This document shows, one piece after another, positions 35,601 to 50,600 of a stretch of DNA of 64,000 nucleotides. The stretch comes from Henricia sp. BOLD:AAB3569. Lineage: Eukaryota; Echinodermata; Asteroidea; Spinulosida; Echinasteridae. Location of the stretch: positions 1,240,001 through 1,304,000 of the forward strand of contig JBBELK010000058.1 in NCBI GenBank assembly GCA_037783545.1. The letters are read 5' to 3'. A model generated the notes under the pieces. The model worked only from the letters and a program-made list of their open reading frames with translations. It searched no databases and had not been told where the DNA came from. Numbering within the stretch: the stretch's first letter is position 1; each line of letters opens with the position of its first letter. Made by a program: the position numbers and the translations under genes.

Positions 35601-38600
35601 TTCTTAACTTGGCCTATATTTTGATTTCTAAAAATCAGACTTTTCAAAAATTAAACTTTTTAAAATCAAAATTTTTAAAACAATATCTGTAACGTTAGTT
35701 TTTAATAAAAAATAACTTAATTTAACTTTTAAAATTAAACAGTATTTTTATAAAATATCTTAAATGTCAACATTTTCACTTTTTTATAAAAATTAAAGAC
35801 TATATAGGCCTAAAATTGACTAGAAAAAAAGCCTTAAGTTTATTTTTAAAAAGAAATTTCAATCCTTGGTAAAAACTTCATACCGTACATGTAGTACTAC
35901 ACATTTTACATCCAGGGTACTCAAAAATATTGCACAAGTGTCTTTGCTAAGTATATCCGTTTCGAGGGCAATTTGTACAGGGAGGTTTTTGACAGACATT
36001 GTATAACCCTTTAAAAATAGGGACTGGGGCAATAATGCATAGTTCCGACCTGTCAATCAACCGAACCCGCTGACCAATCACAACAGAGCTAGCAGATATC
36101 ACTGACATAGGTCAAAGTGCACTGTATGCTCACAACAACATGATCACGCGATATGTTCTGCCGGCCCCATACAATTTGTACAGTGTTGTATGCGATGATC
36201 CGGGTGAATTTTTTGTTTCAAGGCCGGTCGTTTCATTGTTCAAAGGTACGAAAGCACGTATGTCATGATATGACATCCCTGTGTTACTGGCCCTTTTACT
36301 CTGTGTGTTCTAAGATAACTGTCGACCCTGAAACATGAATACCTTTGAGTTTTCTTCAATGAATCTGTGCTTTCCGTTGAAAGTCCCATTGCTTTGTGCG
36401 TAGTGTGTCGCCATTTTTGACGATAGCGTTTGAGCCATAGCAACAATATCCACGGGGGCGGGGCTAACTAGGCAAACTCGGAACTATGCATTACATGTAG
36501 TTTTTATTTTATTTTATTAATCTCGGATTTGTAAAACAAACGCCAAGATTCTGCCAGCTAGAATTTCACATTCCACTCTTTGAAAATGTTGAGAAGCTGT
36601 CGCTAATCCAAGTAGGAAATTGCTATTTAGAGTCTTCCAGGGATAACTTTTTGTTAACAAGATTGAACAACTGTTTGCATGCGTAACAGGTGAGAGGATA
36701 CGTGCAGTGTTAACAGAATCTGAATATAGAATTTATTTAAATGGCACAAACAAAAAGTTACAACATTTTGTGCATTTTTTATGATGCAGACAATTATGGG
36801 AAAGATTCATTGATGTTTTTACAGGAGTATTCAGTAATTTTATTTCCTTGGTGATTAGGCACCGTACCAAAAATTGTTGCATTGCTCTTTTGCACATCAA
36901 TGCAAACACAAGAGAAAAATTGGGCTCTTAAAAGAAAACATGAGAGAGTATAACACTGTGCCTCATAGCTCAGCTGATAGTGCATCTGCTCGATTTATCA
37001 GTGGTCTCGGGTTCAGCTCATATTTGTTTTCATTCCATCAGTTGTGCATCCATGTAAAACCAAAAGGAAAGTTAGGTTTTATGGGAAAAACTTGCCGGAG
37101 CCTGTGCCTTATGGCTCAGCTGGTAGAGCATCTGCCAGATACATGAATGTAAAAGGTCTCAGGTTTTAATCCTGATGGGGACTATGATCTTTCTCATCCC
37201 ATTTTTAGTTAATTCATTTCCATGGTGATTATGTACTTATCCAAATGTTGCATTTATGACCCATTTGGTATATTCTGAAAAAAGTCAAGGAAAAGTTGTC
37301 TGTTTTGTTGTTAACTTATTTTAGTCATAATAAAATTCTATAAAATATTCCTGTTAGCGTAAGTGAAAGGTTAAATGTAGGTGGTTTGGTGGGGAATCTC
37401 CTATGAATTTCTCAAGTGCTCAGTATTCTAAAGCATCGGTCACACCAGATCGTACAATTTCTAGATCATTTGATTGGTGGCGATTTGGCCAAGGTGCGAC
37501 CAATTGGCAATGTGTGCTACAACCTCCATTTGCAGTTCCATACTGCGACCGATAGTACGATCAGTCGTAGCGAACTGCATTACAGATAGTACAGTTGTAT
37601 GACAGGTGGCACCACCAATCATCAGGTAGCATGACTGCTTGACCCACGATCATGCATGACTGGTGGTCTGGCCATACTCGACTGGTAGTATGACCATGTA
37701 AGAAGTTTTGAACATGACTATCAACCTTGCTGCGTCTGATTTTGCTCTGGCGATCACCCATGACCTCTGCGACCAGTCGCACGCTTTTTCTACAATTTTC
37801 CTACAATTCAAACATTTTCCGGTCATAGCTAGGTCATAACCTGGGGACAATTTCATAAAGCTGTTTAGCAGAACAATTTGCTTAATCCAAAATTTGTCTG
37901 CTTTATAAAAATGGGTTATTTGCCAAAACTGTATGTCAACTTGTGTTCTTAGCAAGAATAGCAGAACACCAGTCAATTGTAATACACATCACATAAGATT
38001 TTGACTGAAAACACATTTTATAAAGCAAACCAATTTTGGATTAAGCAAATTTTTCTGCTAAACAGCTTTATGAAATTGGCCCCTGGTCACAGGTCCGGTG
38101 TGACTGGGCTTAAATGACACCCTTGGTGAGGTGTTAGTTTTTTGTACCCCTCATGAGAACCCACCTTTTTTAATTTGAACAAACTGCAATGCACAAATTT
38201 GATTCTCCTCGGGTGAATAACAAACCAGGTTCAAACTCCATTGTCGGACTGACGGAAATTGAATCCATTATCAAATGTTCAATGAAATTGCCACTGACAA
38301 GCTTTGCTTCCTCTGTGTTTGGGATTTGGCAGATCCGAGATGACGTCACCAAATTCCATCAAGCCCTCCATCTCCCACGAGTCCCTGCTCCTCGGTCCCC
38401 AGACCTCTCTCGATGTCTTTGACCTATCGTCTGGTGACCTGGTCATCGCGCCCCTACACAGCAGCATCCTGGGAGAGGATCACTGCTTTCAGATCACCAA
38501 CTCGCTGGGGAAGAAGTACTACTCGTGCCGATCGGCAAGCGAGCGGGATAAATGGATGGAAAGGTATAGAAGAGTCTGGTAAAGGAGGAGTATACCAAGA

Positions 38601-41600
38601 AACGAAATAAATTGTGCTAAACAAATGCAACTCATACAAAGAACAAGAAAATAATAAAGAAATATGACCCACTGAAAAGTAGATACAAACTCTTTAATGT
38701 ATTCATACAACTTTTACGCGTATCGCCATAGGAATACATACGAAGGACTTGTCATTCTCTGCCCAGTTTTCGATGCCATTCTTTGTGGAGTACATTTCTT
38801 GTTTTTTGTAAAATGTATGAGTTGAAATTTGAGCGTTGCTCAATACAGGCGCCATTAAGCATTTGATGCGGAAGGGCTACATTTGATGTGTGTGGGCGGG
38901 GGAGCTAAGGTCGACATGATCATTGCTTGACGTGTGAAAAAGCATATTATTATGTTGTTTATTGATTATTCTCAAGAAAAGAGCATAGATTGAACTTTTT
39001 CTGGGGGCAAAACCGTGAAAGTGAAGACTAGGCATAAGGATTCCTCAAAAGTGCGGATGGCACTGTACTAGTTCATAAGCCTGAAGAAACATGTAAAGAG
39101 AAGACAATAAAGATAGGCTCAGTTTTAAAGGTGGGAGGAAAACCCCTACGCAATTCTGTATAGGGGAAACCCACGGAATCAAGCAGGGACTGAGAACCCA
39201 ATCCACATACTGACTCGGATGGGATTTGAACAAGGGCCACAGAGGTGGAAGGCGAGAAAAGTACTACTACGCCAACCTGATTTCTGAATTAAGGAACAAA
39301 AAGGTTTAGTTGCAATTTAATTACCAGTTTTGTAATAATTTTTAAAATGTTGACATTAATCCTTGCACTCCCACTACACACTTCCACTCCCACCTTCCGT
39401 GTGTATTTTGATATTTTAAGGGGTTAACAAATAGGCATACTGATATTAATTTAGATGGTGCTTATTGGCCTCGACAACAGGAAGAAACAGTTTAAGAGCA
39501 TTAGGACTCTCTTAATCATGCCCACATAATCCCCAGATACCCAAGTGCCAACTGTTCGGTTTTTGTTTTTCAAGCTCAGAAAAGTGTTTTTTCGTTTTGA
39601 GGCCTGAAAATGTACCGAGACGATGGGTACTTTTCCCATTTTAAGACCAATGCGGACAGCCTAGGACGTTTTCCCTCTCAGTAACTTTTCCTGAGTCCAG
39701 CGGTTACTTTTCCTGGCCAACTGCTGGAACCAGTTGCCTAACCGAAAACGTTCGCACCTCTATGTTTATGTTGTGCATGTGCGACGTTGTGTAACGGTAA
39801 CACTTTCATGTACCATTGAATGTAGGACATGTAGAACGTTCACTGTTCGGGAAAGCGGGTAGGCTGTGCAACGGTTGTACGTATAGGCGTACGTTTTTGG
39901 GCTGTGTTATTCAAGATTTAAAAATCAAAATTTGGGGTGGGTGGGTCAAAAAATTGTTAACATTTATTATTTTGAATGGCCCCTAAGATATCTTAACTAA
40001 GTCATCATAGATTTTGTCTTGCAACTTGTATTTTAGGACACAACATTTAAGACACCTAAATTCAGTTATGACACGATGTGTCTTAGACTTGAGATAGTAA
40101 TATAGAACCTTTGCACAGGCCGCCATGACAGGGGCCAGTCACATTGTCACTGTGTGTCATGCAAGAGTAGGCACTTTTTTGTAATTCTTCGAAATTCTGT
40201 AAAAAGAAAAAAACAAAAAGTTGTACTCGCCAAACTTGTTGTATATTGTTCTTTCATAGATTCTAGAATCAACGGTATTGTTTTATTGAGTGATAAATAC
40301 CAATCTTTTTCAATATCCGAATCCAAAAAATACTTTTTAGGCACTTTGTGGATTTTTTGTAATTCTTCGAAATTCTGTAAAAAGAAAAAAACAAAAAGTT
40401 GTACTCGCCAAACTTGTTGTATATATTGTTCTTTCATAGATTCTAGAATCAACGGTATTGTTTTATTGAGTGATAAATACCAATCTTTTTCACTATCCGA
40501 ATCCAAAAAATACTCAAAAACTTCTTCCGCGGAGAAGCAAGTGCATTTTACTATGGGCGCCGCCATCTTTGATGCTCAGAACTGCTCAGACAATGCGCCC
40601 TCTAGCGATATTTATAGGTCATTCATGTTCGACAGTTGGCATATTTGAAGAAAAATTTGTTAAAAACGAGATCGTACATGTACGTCATTGGCACTTTTGG
40701 AGTACTAACGATAGATCGTACTTGTTCGGCTTTGGCACTTAAAGAGTTAAAAGATATTGCAGGGTGAAATTTTTAAAGTTCAAGGTACCATTTGTCAAGA
40801 GCCATCAAAAAGGTGTCTATCTTTAATACTTCTGTCCAACAGTCAAGTTAGTCACTGCACCTTTTGCAGAAGCATTTAAAAGCTTTCATGCATTTCCGCA
40901 GGGCTCATACTTCATTCCTACAAATTACCAAATTCTGAGCAGTGAATCCGACATTTTTTATTTTCAAAGTTAATTTTTGGAAGTCGAGTATTACCATGAT
41001 TTTTGAAGTGATTGACATGTTGGATTTTCTGTTTGTGATTCCATTTCGCAGCATTCGGAGCGCCATCCACCCAGAGAAGGACAACAAACGCCGAAAGGAC
41101 AGCTTACTCAGGTTATGGGTTGTAGAAGGCAAGAATGTGCCACTGAAACGAAAGTGAGTTTCACGTTTTTTATGATTGGTAAAAATGATGTTTTGTGTGG
41201 TCTTGTAAACTGCAAGACATTTGCACAAAAAATAACAATGTTTGAGATGTCATAATTGTTCGTGCTTTAAACAATTATTTCATAAATAGTAATAATGGTT
41301 TTGCAACTTATAAAAATTCTGAATTCACCCTTCCATTTCAGGCAAAAGAAAAAAAAAGGAGGCAAACATTAATTTAAACTAGCTTATTAATAAACTTGCT
41401 CACCCATTCTTAGCTGGTTTACCCATTTTTAACTTTTAACCTAATTTTATTTAACTTGCTTGTTACCCAATTTGACGGTTTACTGTGGTTTATTTATTTA
41501 TTTATTTTTTTACCGAGGTTTTATTATTTTTATTTTATTTATTTATTTATTTATTTATTTTACACTGTTTTTATAACTGGATAGATAATGCAGAAACTGT

Positions 41601-44600
41601 TGCAAACTGCTTTTTCAACCAACAAGACAGAGAATTCAAGCTCACTGGAATTAGTGGCCTCGCGTTCTGAATCCAAGAAAATAATTTAGCCCAAATGATA
41701 ATGACTCTGTTAGGGTCGAAATGTGACGCCACTAATTTGACAGCGAGTTTTAACTGGTATACCTACACTGTACTTTAATTGGTATAACTGTTAACAGTTC
41801 AGCCATCTGTTAGGGTGAATTCACAGTGACGCACGTCGCTTTTTTTCAAAGTGACACGCGTCAAATTTACGAACGAAAAGGGTGGATTCTGAAACTAGAA
41901 TCCACCCTTTAATACTTTCAGCTGGTCTCAAGTTTACCTAGTTTTTGGTTTAGGTAACTTTTTAACTAGTTCCTCAATTTGTCTTGTACATGTAGGTACT
42001 ACTGTGAGATTTGCCTGGATGATGCCCTCTACGCCAGAACCACTGCCAAGTCAAGAGGAGACATGGTATTCTGGGGAGAACAATTTCTTTTCACGTAAGT
42101 TTACCCAAATGTGGGTAACTTTATACAAAATTTCATTCCACAACAAGAAATTTAAGTAATAATCTGTTTAACTTTAAACAGTATAAGTTCTAATGATAAA
42201 CTCTAAATGATAGTTCATGCAGATTTTGACACAAGATCATGAAGATGAAAAAAACAATTGCATAACAGAATTGTGGCTATGTGAGTGTTTCCACGGTAAA
42301 GGGGGCATTTTGGCAACACAGACCATATTTTCCAGAAAATACCTTTGTCTGGTCTTAAAATAAAATAAATAAGTTTCAGTTCTGAAGAGCTAACTTAGGC
42401 CCAAAAAGGGTTACAAATAGTATGACAACATGTCTTTCTAAAAACCCTGTGTACAAATGTCCAATATACGCTCGTAACCAGAATGGCTTAAAATGTAACA
42501 CTGTCCGTCCCTGTTATGAGCGTATATTGGAAATATGTACACAGGGTTTTTAGAAAGGCATGTTGTCACACTATAAGTAACCCTTTTGGGGGCCTAAGTT
42601 ATCTCTTCAGAACAACTTAAACTTATTTCTTTTATTTTGAGACCAGACAAAGGTATTTCCTCAAAAATATGGTCTGTGTTGCCAAAATGCCGCCTTTACC
42701 GTGGAAAGACCCATGTATACTACCCCTTAAAAGTTAATCACACTCACAGCAAAATGTCCATTCAGCCGGCCATTAATAAAAACAGTCTTTGTGCCGTTAT
42801 TGTAACTAAATTTTAGTGAAATGAATTTATGTCTCTACACATGCCCTAGTTCATCTCAGAAATAAAATAATTAAAATATTACCAGCCACATCCAATATGG
42901 TTTTAATGATTTTAGAATAATATTTATGAGTTTGCAATTTCCTGATTAGGTTAAAAAGAAATGTTTTTCTAAAAAATTCTTACAGATGTCTTCCAGATGC
43001 TAAGAACATAAAGATTCATTTATACAAAGAGCAGGATAAAAAGAAGAGGAGAGACAAAAACTACTTGGGTAAGTTGAAAAAATTCTAATGAGCAATTCAA
43101 CTAACTTTATCTAATTTGCAGGGAAAAAATGGAGAATACCTGAATGGAAAACACTCTTGGTGAATTGGAATGAAGGCCCAGTTCAGAAGGATCTAGTGAC
43201 ACAATAGTGGAGTAAGGTGTCTTGTCTAAAGGCCTGTCCGCATTGGACTTTTTTGGGGGAAAACTTACCGAGACGATGGGTACTTTAACCATTTTTAATC
43301 CAGTGCGGACAGCCCAAGAAATTTTCCTCTCAGTAACTTTTCCCGACTTCAGCGGTTACTTTTCCTGGCCAACTGCTGCCCAGGAAAATTGACCAGTTTA
43401 CTTTTCCCGAGACGATAAGTCCAATGGGGACACATAAAGTCGGTAAAAGCGCTTTGGAAGCGTACGTCCAGGCCGTGAAGGTCATCCCGCTAAGGGACAC
43501 TGCGCATGCTCTTTTACGGTCGATAAATTTTTCCTGTGTCAAAAAAGTCCAAATGCGGACAGTAGTAAGATTTAGCCATTTTTCATTTTACCATCGTCTT
43601 GGTAAAACCTGCCGGAAAACGAGTCCAATGCGGACACGGCTTAAGGGCACTACACGGTTGCAGTGACCAGGCCTAAAATTATGGATTAGACGACTGTTAA
43701 AATTGGCCCACAATCAAAACCAAAAAGTGAGTAAAAGAGGTTGCTCATTTTTAAAGACTACCGTCTTTAAAACACATTTTTGAGAGGTCCTTTGCTTATT
43801 TACAAGCACCATCGTTGCAATAAGTGCCATCATTGACACCAGAATCAATAACACAGCAATTTCTTGTGATGGAAACTATATCCAGGAAATTGTCTAGTCT
43901 TGTAACGTTATTAGGATACAACATTCAATACATCGGAAATATGAAATAAAGTATTTGACAACTTGATAACATCTGTGTAATTAGAGTGTATGTCACTTAA
44001 CGAAAGTCTATATTTCATCATGGATAATAGGTATCTGTTATCGGGTTGTCAAGAAATTTATGTTCCTTACTTCCGTGGTTTAGCAAAACAGCGAACTCGC
44101 CACCTCCGTGTTTTCAAGCCAATTACGCTCATCATTTAACATCTCGATTCATCATTTCCTGTTTCAGGGGTCGTCTCAATCCCTCTCGATCCCATCTCCA
44201 ACCGTGCAACAATTGAGAAGTGGTAAGTTGACATTTTGCCAATATGCGGATTTAATATGTTTGAGTAGTCTTAATCTCTAGAGCCGGAAGTCTGCTTTTA
44301 ATTTTGGACATTTGGTGGATGTGTTACGTGTGACAATTGATGACTTTATTACGTGACCAGTGATTCGTATCAAATCCAGTGCTATCAAACTTACAAGTGC
44401 ACCAATGATATCCTCATAGCATTTGTTATGATGTTCATAGAGTGATTGTATTTTTTTTCTCCCATTTCTAGATTTTGATTTTCTTAATTGTAAGCTTAGG
44501 CAATATATTATACAAATAATGAATTTTTGTGAGTGCAGTAGTACAAATATTTTCATCAGATTTAATGTTCTATTCTTCGAGGCAAAGAGCCAAGTGGAAC

Positions 44601-47600
44601 AGAACATTAAATCTGTCAACAAATGAAATTTGTACAGGGTGTTTCAAAAATAAAAAAGATAATCCAACTTTAAAAAGTTGTTTTGACCAGATTATAAGTT
44701 TGCCAGTAAATAGCATCTTATAGCAAAAACGGTATGGGCTTTCCAATGATGCCTTGGTTACTTTCCTAGGGTCACACATTACTAAGCACCATTGTCTTGA
44801 AATTGAGGTGCAAAATAGAGGTTGGTTCACTTTCATGTTGAACAAAATCTAACAGATTTACATGTAACACAAAATTGAACAAGAATGACAATCTTATTCA
44901 GTGATTGGATTCTATTCATTCACACTTTAAAAATGTATTCACCACAACCCTCCACGAGTCCACTTCTTCAAACAAAGTTGACATCGGTGGCGCATGCCGA
45001 TCACAACCCATCTGTCTGGCGTTCACAGCCCGTCTCATGGTGTCTGGATCCTCTCACAAACTGAGCACCTGTCTCTGAATCCTGTCACGCAGATCCTACA
45101 ATGCGGTGGCATTGTGAACTTTAAGTGGCCCCACAAAAAGAAGCCGCAAGGGGTGAGGTCTGGTGACCTGGGGGGTGGGGGAATTCGAAGGGGTGATTAA
45201 TGGCAATCACTCGCTCATGAAAGAGTTCTTGAAGGTGATATCGAACAGGAATGAGACGGTACGCTGGTGCACCATCATGAGCCCACCACAGATAACGGAA
45301 TGCTGTGAACGCCATGTGACGCCGATGTCAACTTTGTTTGGAGAGAGGATGGGGACACGTGGAGGGTCGTGGTATATAACAAAATATCAGAAACCTGTGT
45401 TGGAAAGTGTGAATGAATAAAATCCAATCACTGAATAAGATTGTGTCATTTTTGTTCAATTTTGTGTTTCAATTCTGTTCGATTTTGTTCAACAAAATGT
45501 CAAGACAATATTGCTCAGTGATGCGTGACCCTAGGAAAGTAACCAAGGTATCATTGGAAAGCCCATACACTCTGCCTTAAGATGCTACCATGCATTTTAC
45601 TGGCAAACTTATAGTCCAGTCAAAACGCCCTGTATTGCATAAATTTTAAACATTCATTGTTTTATATTGAATAGCTGCCAAAACTGTTAAATATATACAA
45701 TATTTCTATCTGTTAACTGAGTATTTTTCTATTTTTGTACTTTTCTTCAGGTATCCATTGGCAAATTCTTCATCAAAGGGCGAGACGCCCAGTCTGCGTA
45801 TCAAAACTCGGTATCAGAGCATCAACATACTCCCAATAGCTCAGTACTCAGAACTTGCACAGGTAAGATTGTTAACTGAAAAACAGCTTGGGTGTACATA
45901 GGACACAAAATGCATTATTATTATTTATTATTATTATTATTATTTCTGGTATTCATACCAAGGATTCCTCAATAGTGCTCATTGCACTGTCACTCGCAAG
46001 CGTGAGGAAACCCATGAAGAATTAGAATTAGAAATGGCCAGAGACACCGGGGATGATCCCCCTTGCTCTTCACGAAAGAATGCTCTGGGATCTTTAGAGT
46101 GCGTTTCCATTACCTAACACACCAACGGCTTTACATCCCTTCCGAAGGATGGAGCAAGTGTGGTTGAGTGCCTTGCCCAAGGGCACAGGTACCGTAGCCG
46201 TGGGGAGGTTCGAACCCGAACCCGCAACCCCAAGTTTTCACCTATGATTGCGAGTCAATGACCTAAACCGCTTGGCCACGGTACCCCACGCATCAGGGAC
46301 TTTCACAGCGATCATGTGGACTGAGACGTGATGGCGTCATGTTCACGTTTTAAAGAGAATGTCAAAACCTAGGCTTTTGGTTAAATGTGGTAGTGCTGTA
46401 CCGGAGTAATCTAGTCAAGGTCGCTGCCCTCCGAAAATGATTACTATCTTTGACTGAGCTGCTATCTGACAAAGTGGATTTGAAGAACAAAAAATAAAAC
46501 GCCAAAACAAAATTACATTTCATGTGACACTGCAAAAAATAATCCATTGGCTGTAATCTATGACACGGCAAAACCTTTTTATAGTGCAACAGACGATGCC
46601 AGATAAAAATTCTGGTCAAAGAATACCTAGGCTTCACAGCGCCGCACAAATTAAGATGACCAAAAATACTAAGATTATATCTTGTTTCGTTTCACCTGTA
46701 AGTTTCACAGTGTATGATTATGATCATTGGTCAGAGATGGGATTGGTCATGTGGCCAAGAATAGAGAAAGTAATAAGGGGTTGAATGAAAAGATCATGTA
46801 GCTGTCGGTACAGGTTTTGATAGTGTTCCAGCCGAACGCCCCTAAGAATTTGTTGATTCATAGCGCTGTATGGATTAAGAATTATGACTATTTCTATTTG
46901 AAAGCAAGTCCAATTGAATATCTGCTCTTACACTACTTGGTGCGGTTCAATTTTGGATATTTTATTCCAAATGACTGTTTTCATCTATTCCTGTGACAAG
47001 GTGTGTCTGTCATGCAGATACAATTGTCTAATCGTATACAAAATCATTGAAGTGGAATGCATACCCTCAATAAAATATCTGCGTACATCCCACAATATCT
47101 CAACTTATTGTGAATAGTGTATGTGTCCTTAATAGCAATGCACTAAAATGTTTGTATTAGTTATAATATTCTATTGACTGTTAACAGAAATTGATTAAGC
47201 TTTTATTACCTAAACCGATCAGTCAAGTTTGATTATGTATTGTTTGTTTCAGTACTTAAAAGAGAATGCAGTCGGTTTGTGCCAACTCATTGAGCAACAG
47301 ATCAACGTTAAGACGAAAGAAGAAATCGCCACCTCACTCGTCAAAGTACTACATTGTCTCGGCACGGCTAATGACTTCCTTGTCGAGTTGGTCATGACAG
47401 AGACAAGAACAATGAGTGAGTAATTGCTATAGTCAAAAGGGTTAGTTTACATAAAAGATTTTGTGTCCTTGAGCCGGATATTTTACTGCATGGACTCGAA
47501 GAATGGAATTGAAGAGGCAATATATCATTTGCAAGATGAAACTTTTTTTACGGATTCCTGAAATAAGGTCACGCACGCGCCACTAGACGCACATGATCAC

Positions 47601-50600
47601 TAATTTTTAGCCCGAAGAAATACATTTTATCTTTATCGATACAACAGCCATGGTGCAACAACATAAAGCAAGGTTAAGCAACAAAGGTAAGTGGGGTACC
47701 GTGGCCGAGTGGTATGGGTCATTGACTCGCAATCATAGGTGAAAACTTAGGGTTGCGGGTTCGAATCCGGCTGCGGTACCTGTGCCCTTGGGCAAGGCAC
47801 TCAACCACACTTGCTCCATCCTTCGGAAGGGATGTAAAGCCGTTGGTCCAGTGTGTTAGGTAATGGTAACGCACTCTTAAGATCCCAGAGCATTCTTTCG
47901 TAAAGAGCAAGGGGATTCCCCGGTGTCTCTGGCCATTTCAAATTCTAATTCTAAATGGGTTTCCTCACACTTGCGAGTGACGGTGCAATGAGCACTATTG
48001 AGGAATCTTTGGTATGAATACCAGAAAGAAATAATAATAAAAAGTGCAACAAATGCGCTTTTCTTGCTTTTTTGGCCGGTAAACACTCGAGCCACGTGGG
48101 TCATAAAAAAAATGACACCCAAAATGGTGGATGGAAGGCGTGACGTCACCGGAAAGTAATCAATAAGGGTATAACCTATATCGATAACTATCCCTGAGGT
48201 TAACTCTCCCCGGGGCTGCCCTGTGGTGACATGCGACATTTCACCCCAGGTTCAACCCCGCGTCGATTCACACTTGATCTGAAAGTCATCCCTCATTTAA
48301 ACAAGTGAGAACTCGCCCCGTTTTTTTTCTTTCTTTAAACTATTGTTCTCACCCCAAGGAAAGTGTCTAGCCCCGGGGCCAACATTTTTTAACCCTGATC
48401 TTGGGCAGGGTTGAACTCAGCGAAGAAAGAGCAATCTCAAGGGTGGGTCGGGGTGAGACTATCAAGTGGGAATCGGGGCTTATTTTCACCCCGGTGTCGC
48501 CCCAGGGACACCCCCGAGATTTAATCTAGTGGAAAAAGGCCTAAAAGTAGAAAATGTTTACCTCTTTCGGTCACTGCTAATTTTTCATACTGACTTCAAA
48601 AACATTGTTTTGCAATTTTGCAGATGACGAAAGTCTGATTTTCAGGGCCAACACCATGGCAACCAAGTCCATGGAGGCTTATATGAAGCTGATTGGTGGA
48701 AAGGTGAGCAGGTTTTTAAATTTTTAATTTGCATATTCTACCCCTTTATTATGGATATTGTCAACTTCATAAAATAATTATTATATTACTTCATAAGGCC
48801 TGTCCGCATTGGACTTTTTTTGGAAAAACTTACCGAGACGATGGGCACTTTTCCCATTTTAAGTCCAATGCGGACAGCCCAGGACGTTTTCCTCTCAGTA
48901 CCTTTTCCCGAGTCCAGCGGTTACTTTTCCTGGGCAACCTCTGCCGAGGAAAATTGACCAGGTAACTTTTCCCTAGACGAAAAGTCCATTGCGGACACAG
49001 TGAGTCGGTAAAAGCGCTCTAGAAGCGTACGTCCTGGGCCGTGAAGGTCAAACTGCAAAGGGACACTGCGCATGCTCTCCCACAGTCTCGGTAAAATTTT
49101 ACTGTGTCAAAAAGTCCAAATGCGGACAGCAGTAAAATTTAGCCATTTTTCATTTTACCATCGTCCCGGTAAAACAAGTCCAACGCGGACACGGCTTTAC
49201 AGGAGAAAATCAGTTGTTTTACTTTATCATATTTTTTGAAATTCATTCATTACTCAAAACATGTTACAGCTCACAAACTACGATTCATTATAAAAATGTT
49301 AAATTTGGGGGTACTGTGGCTGAGTGGTTTGGGGCTTGCAACACTCGGCGGAAAACTTGAGGTTGCGAGTTTGATACCCAGCCGTGGTACCTGTGCCCTT
49401 GAGAAGGCACTTAAACACATTTGCTCCATCCCTCGAAAGGGATGTAAAGCCGTTGGTCCAGTGTATTGTGTAATGCACTTAAGATCCCAGAACATTCTTT
49501 CGTGAAGAGTTAGGGGATTCCCTTTGTCTCTGGCCGTCGGCTGCTAATGGCGCCACCCACCTATGTATCTCGATGTTTAGTTGGAAGACACTTGTAAGCT
49601 TCATGCAATTCAGCCTATGGGCTGCAAATTGAAGTTCATTAAACCCATTAAATAAAAACAAAAAACCTGACCGGCCTATATAATAAATATTGTGCAAATA
49701 GTATCTGTTGAAGTGAAATGACTCTTCTTTGTTTCTTGTTTACATTCATTAATCCACAGTACTTACAGGACACAATTGGTGACTTTGTACACGAAATCTA
49801 TGATAATGAGGAGGATTGTGAGGTGAGATTTAGATTCCATTCAAATCAAAAGTTACATCCCGACTTGCATGATTTATTTAAATCTTCCAATTCTCTAATC
49901 TTTTATGTAAATTTGTAGTGGAGCACAGAGAACACGAGTCCAGACTCAGACGTGTGTCTGTACTCAAGTCCTGATTTTCAAGGACTCAGACTCGACCAGT
50001 CAGTACTCAGACTCGGACTTAAACTCAGACTCGGACAGTTAGGGTTGCACACCAGTAAACAGGGCTCCCATAGGAACCAATGCTAAATGCCCAATTTTCA
50101 AAAATAATTTTAAAATACTCACAACTCTCTCAGCTTCTCAGGACAACAACCAAAATACTCATTGAAGTCTCATCTTTTCAATTCTGTTCAATTTTATGGG
50201 GGTAATCCGTCACTTTTATTCCCTAATTTCCACTTGAAACAAAACTACTCCTACAACAGTGAAACTTGCTACTCAGACCTGCATCCATTTTGGAACAAAG
50301 GCACATACGCTACTGGGCAAAATAGGGCCACTTTTAGGAGCTACAGTGTCTAAAATGTTTATAGTTGGAAGAAAAAATACCCTACATCGCAGCGATAGTC
50401 GTATTCTACACAAGACCACACTCGTTCAGCTCGCAACTCTCCCTAATAAAGAAGAATTTGAGGGCATACAAAATATTCATGAGCTCGGCGCACGGATCTC
50501 TGCCTATTTACCTGGGTGCACCCTTAGGACTTGGAGCTCAGGGCCGAGTCCACCCGAGTCCAGTGGAAAAGAATACCTTTGCAATAAGATACATTGTTAT

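Noticed and set aside
37103-37190. Possible tRNA gene (GGCTCAGCTGGTAGAGCATC)
   Set aside because: The distance between boxes and the degenerate B box do not allow a normal cloverleaf. It is followed by a shared SINE tail.
40154-40648. 164-residue + strand ORF across the duplicated module
   Set aside because: It lacks promoter-like context. The minus strand has the TATA box, start context and acceptor-like tracts, so the + ORF is more likely a shadow.
47691-47780. Possible tRNA-Ser/Leu gene
   Set aside because: The A and B boxes are present but the acceptor stem does not close and a SINE body follows. Several genomic copies with the same body show it is a SINE head.
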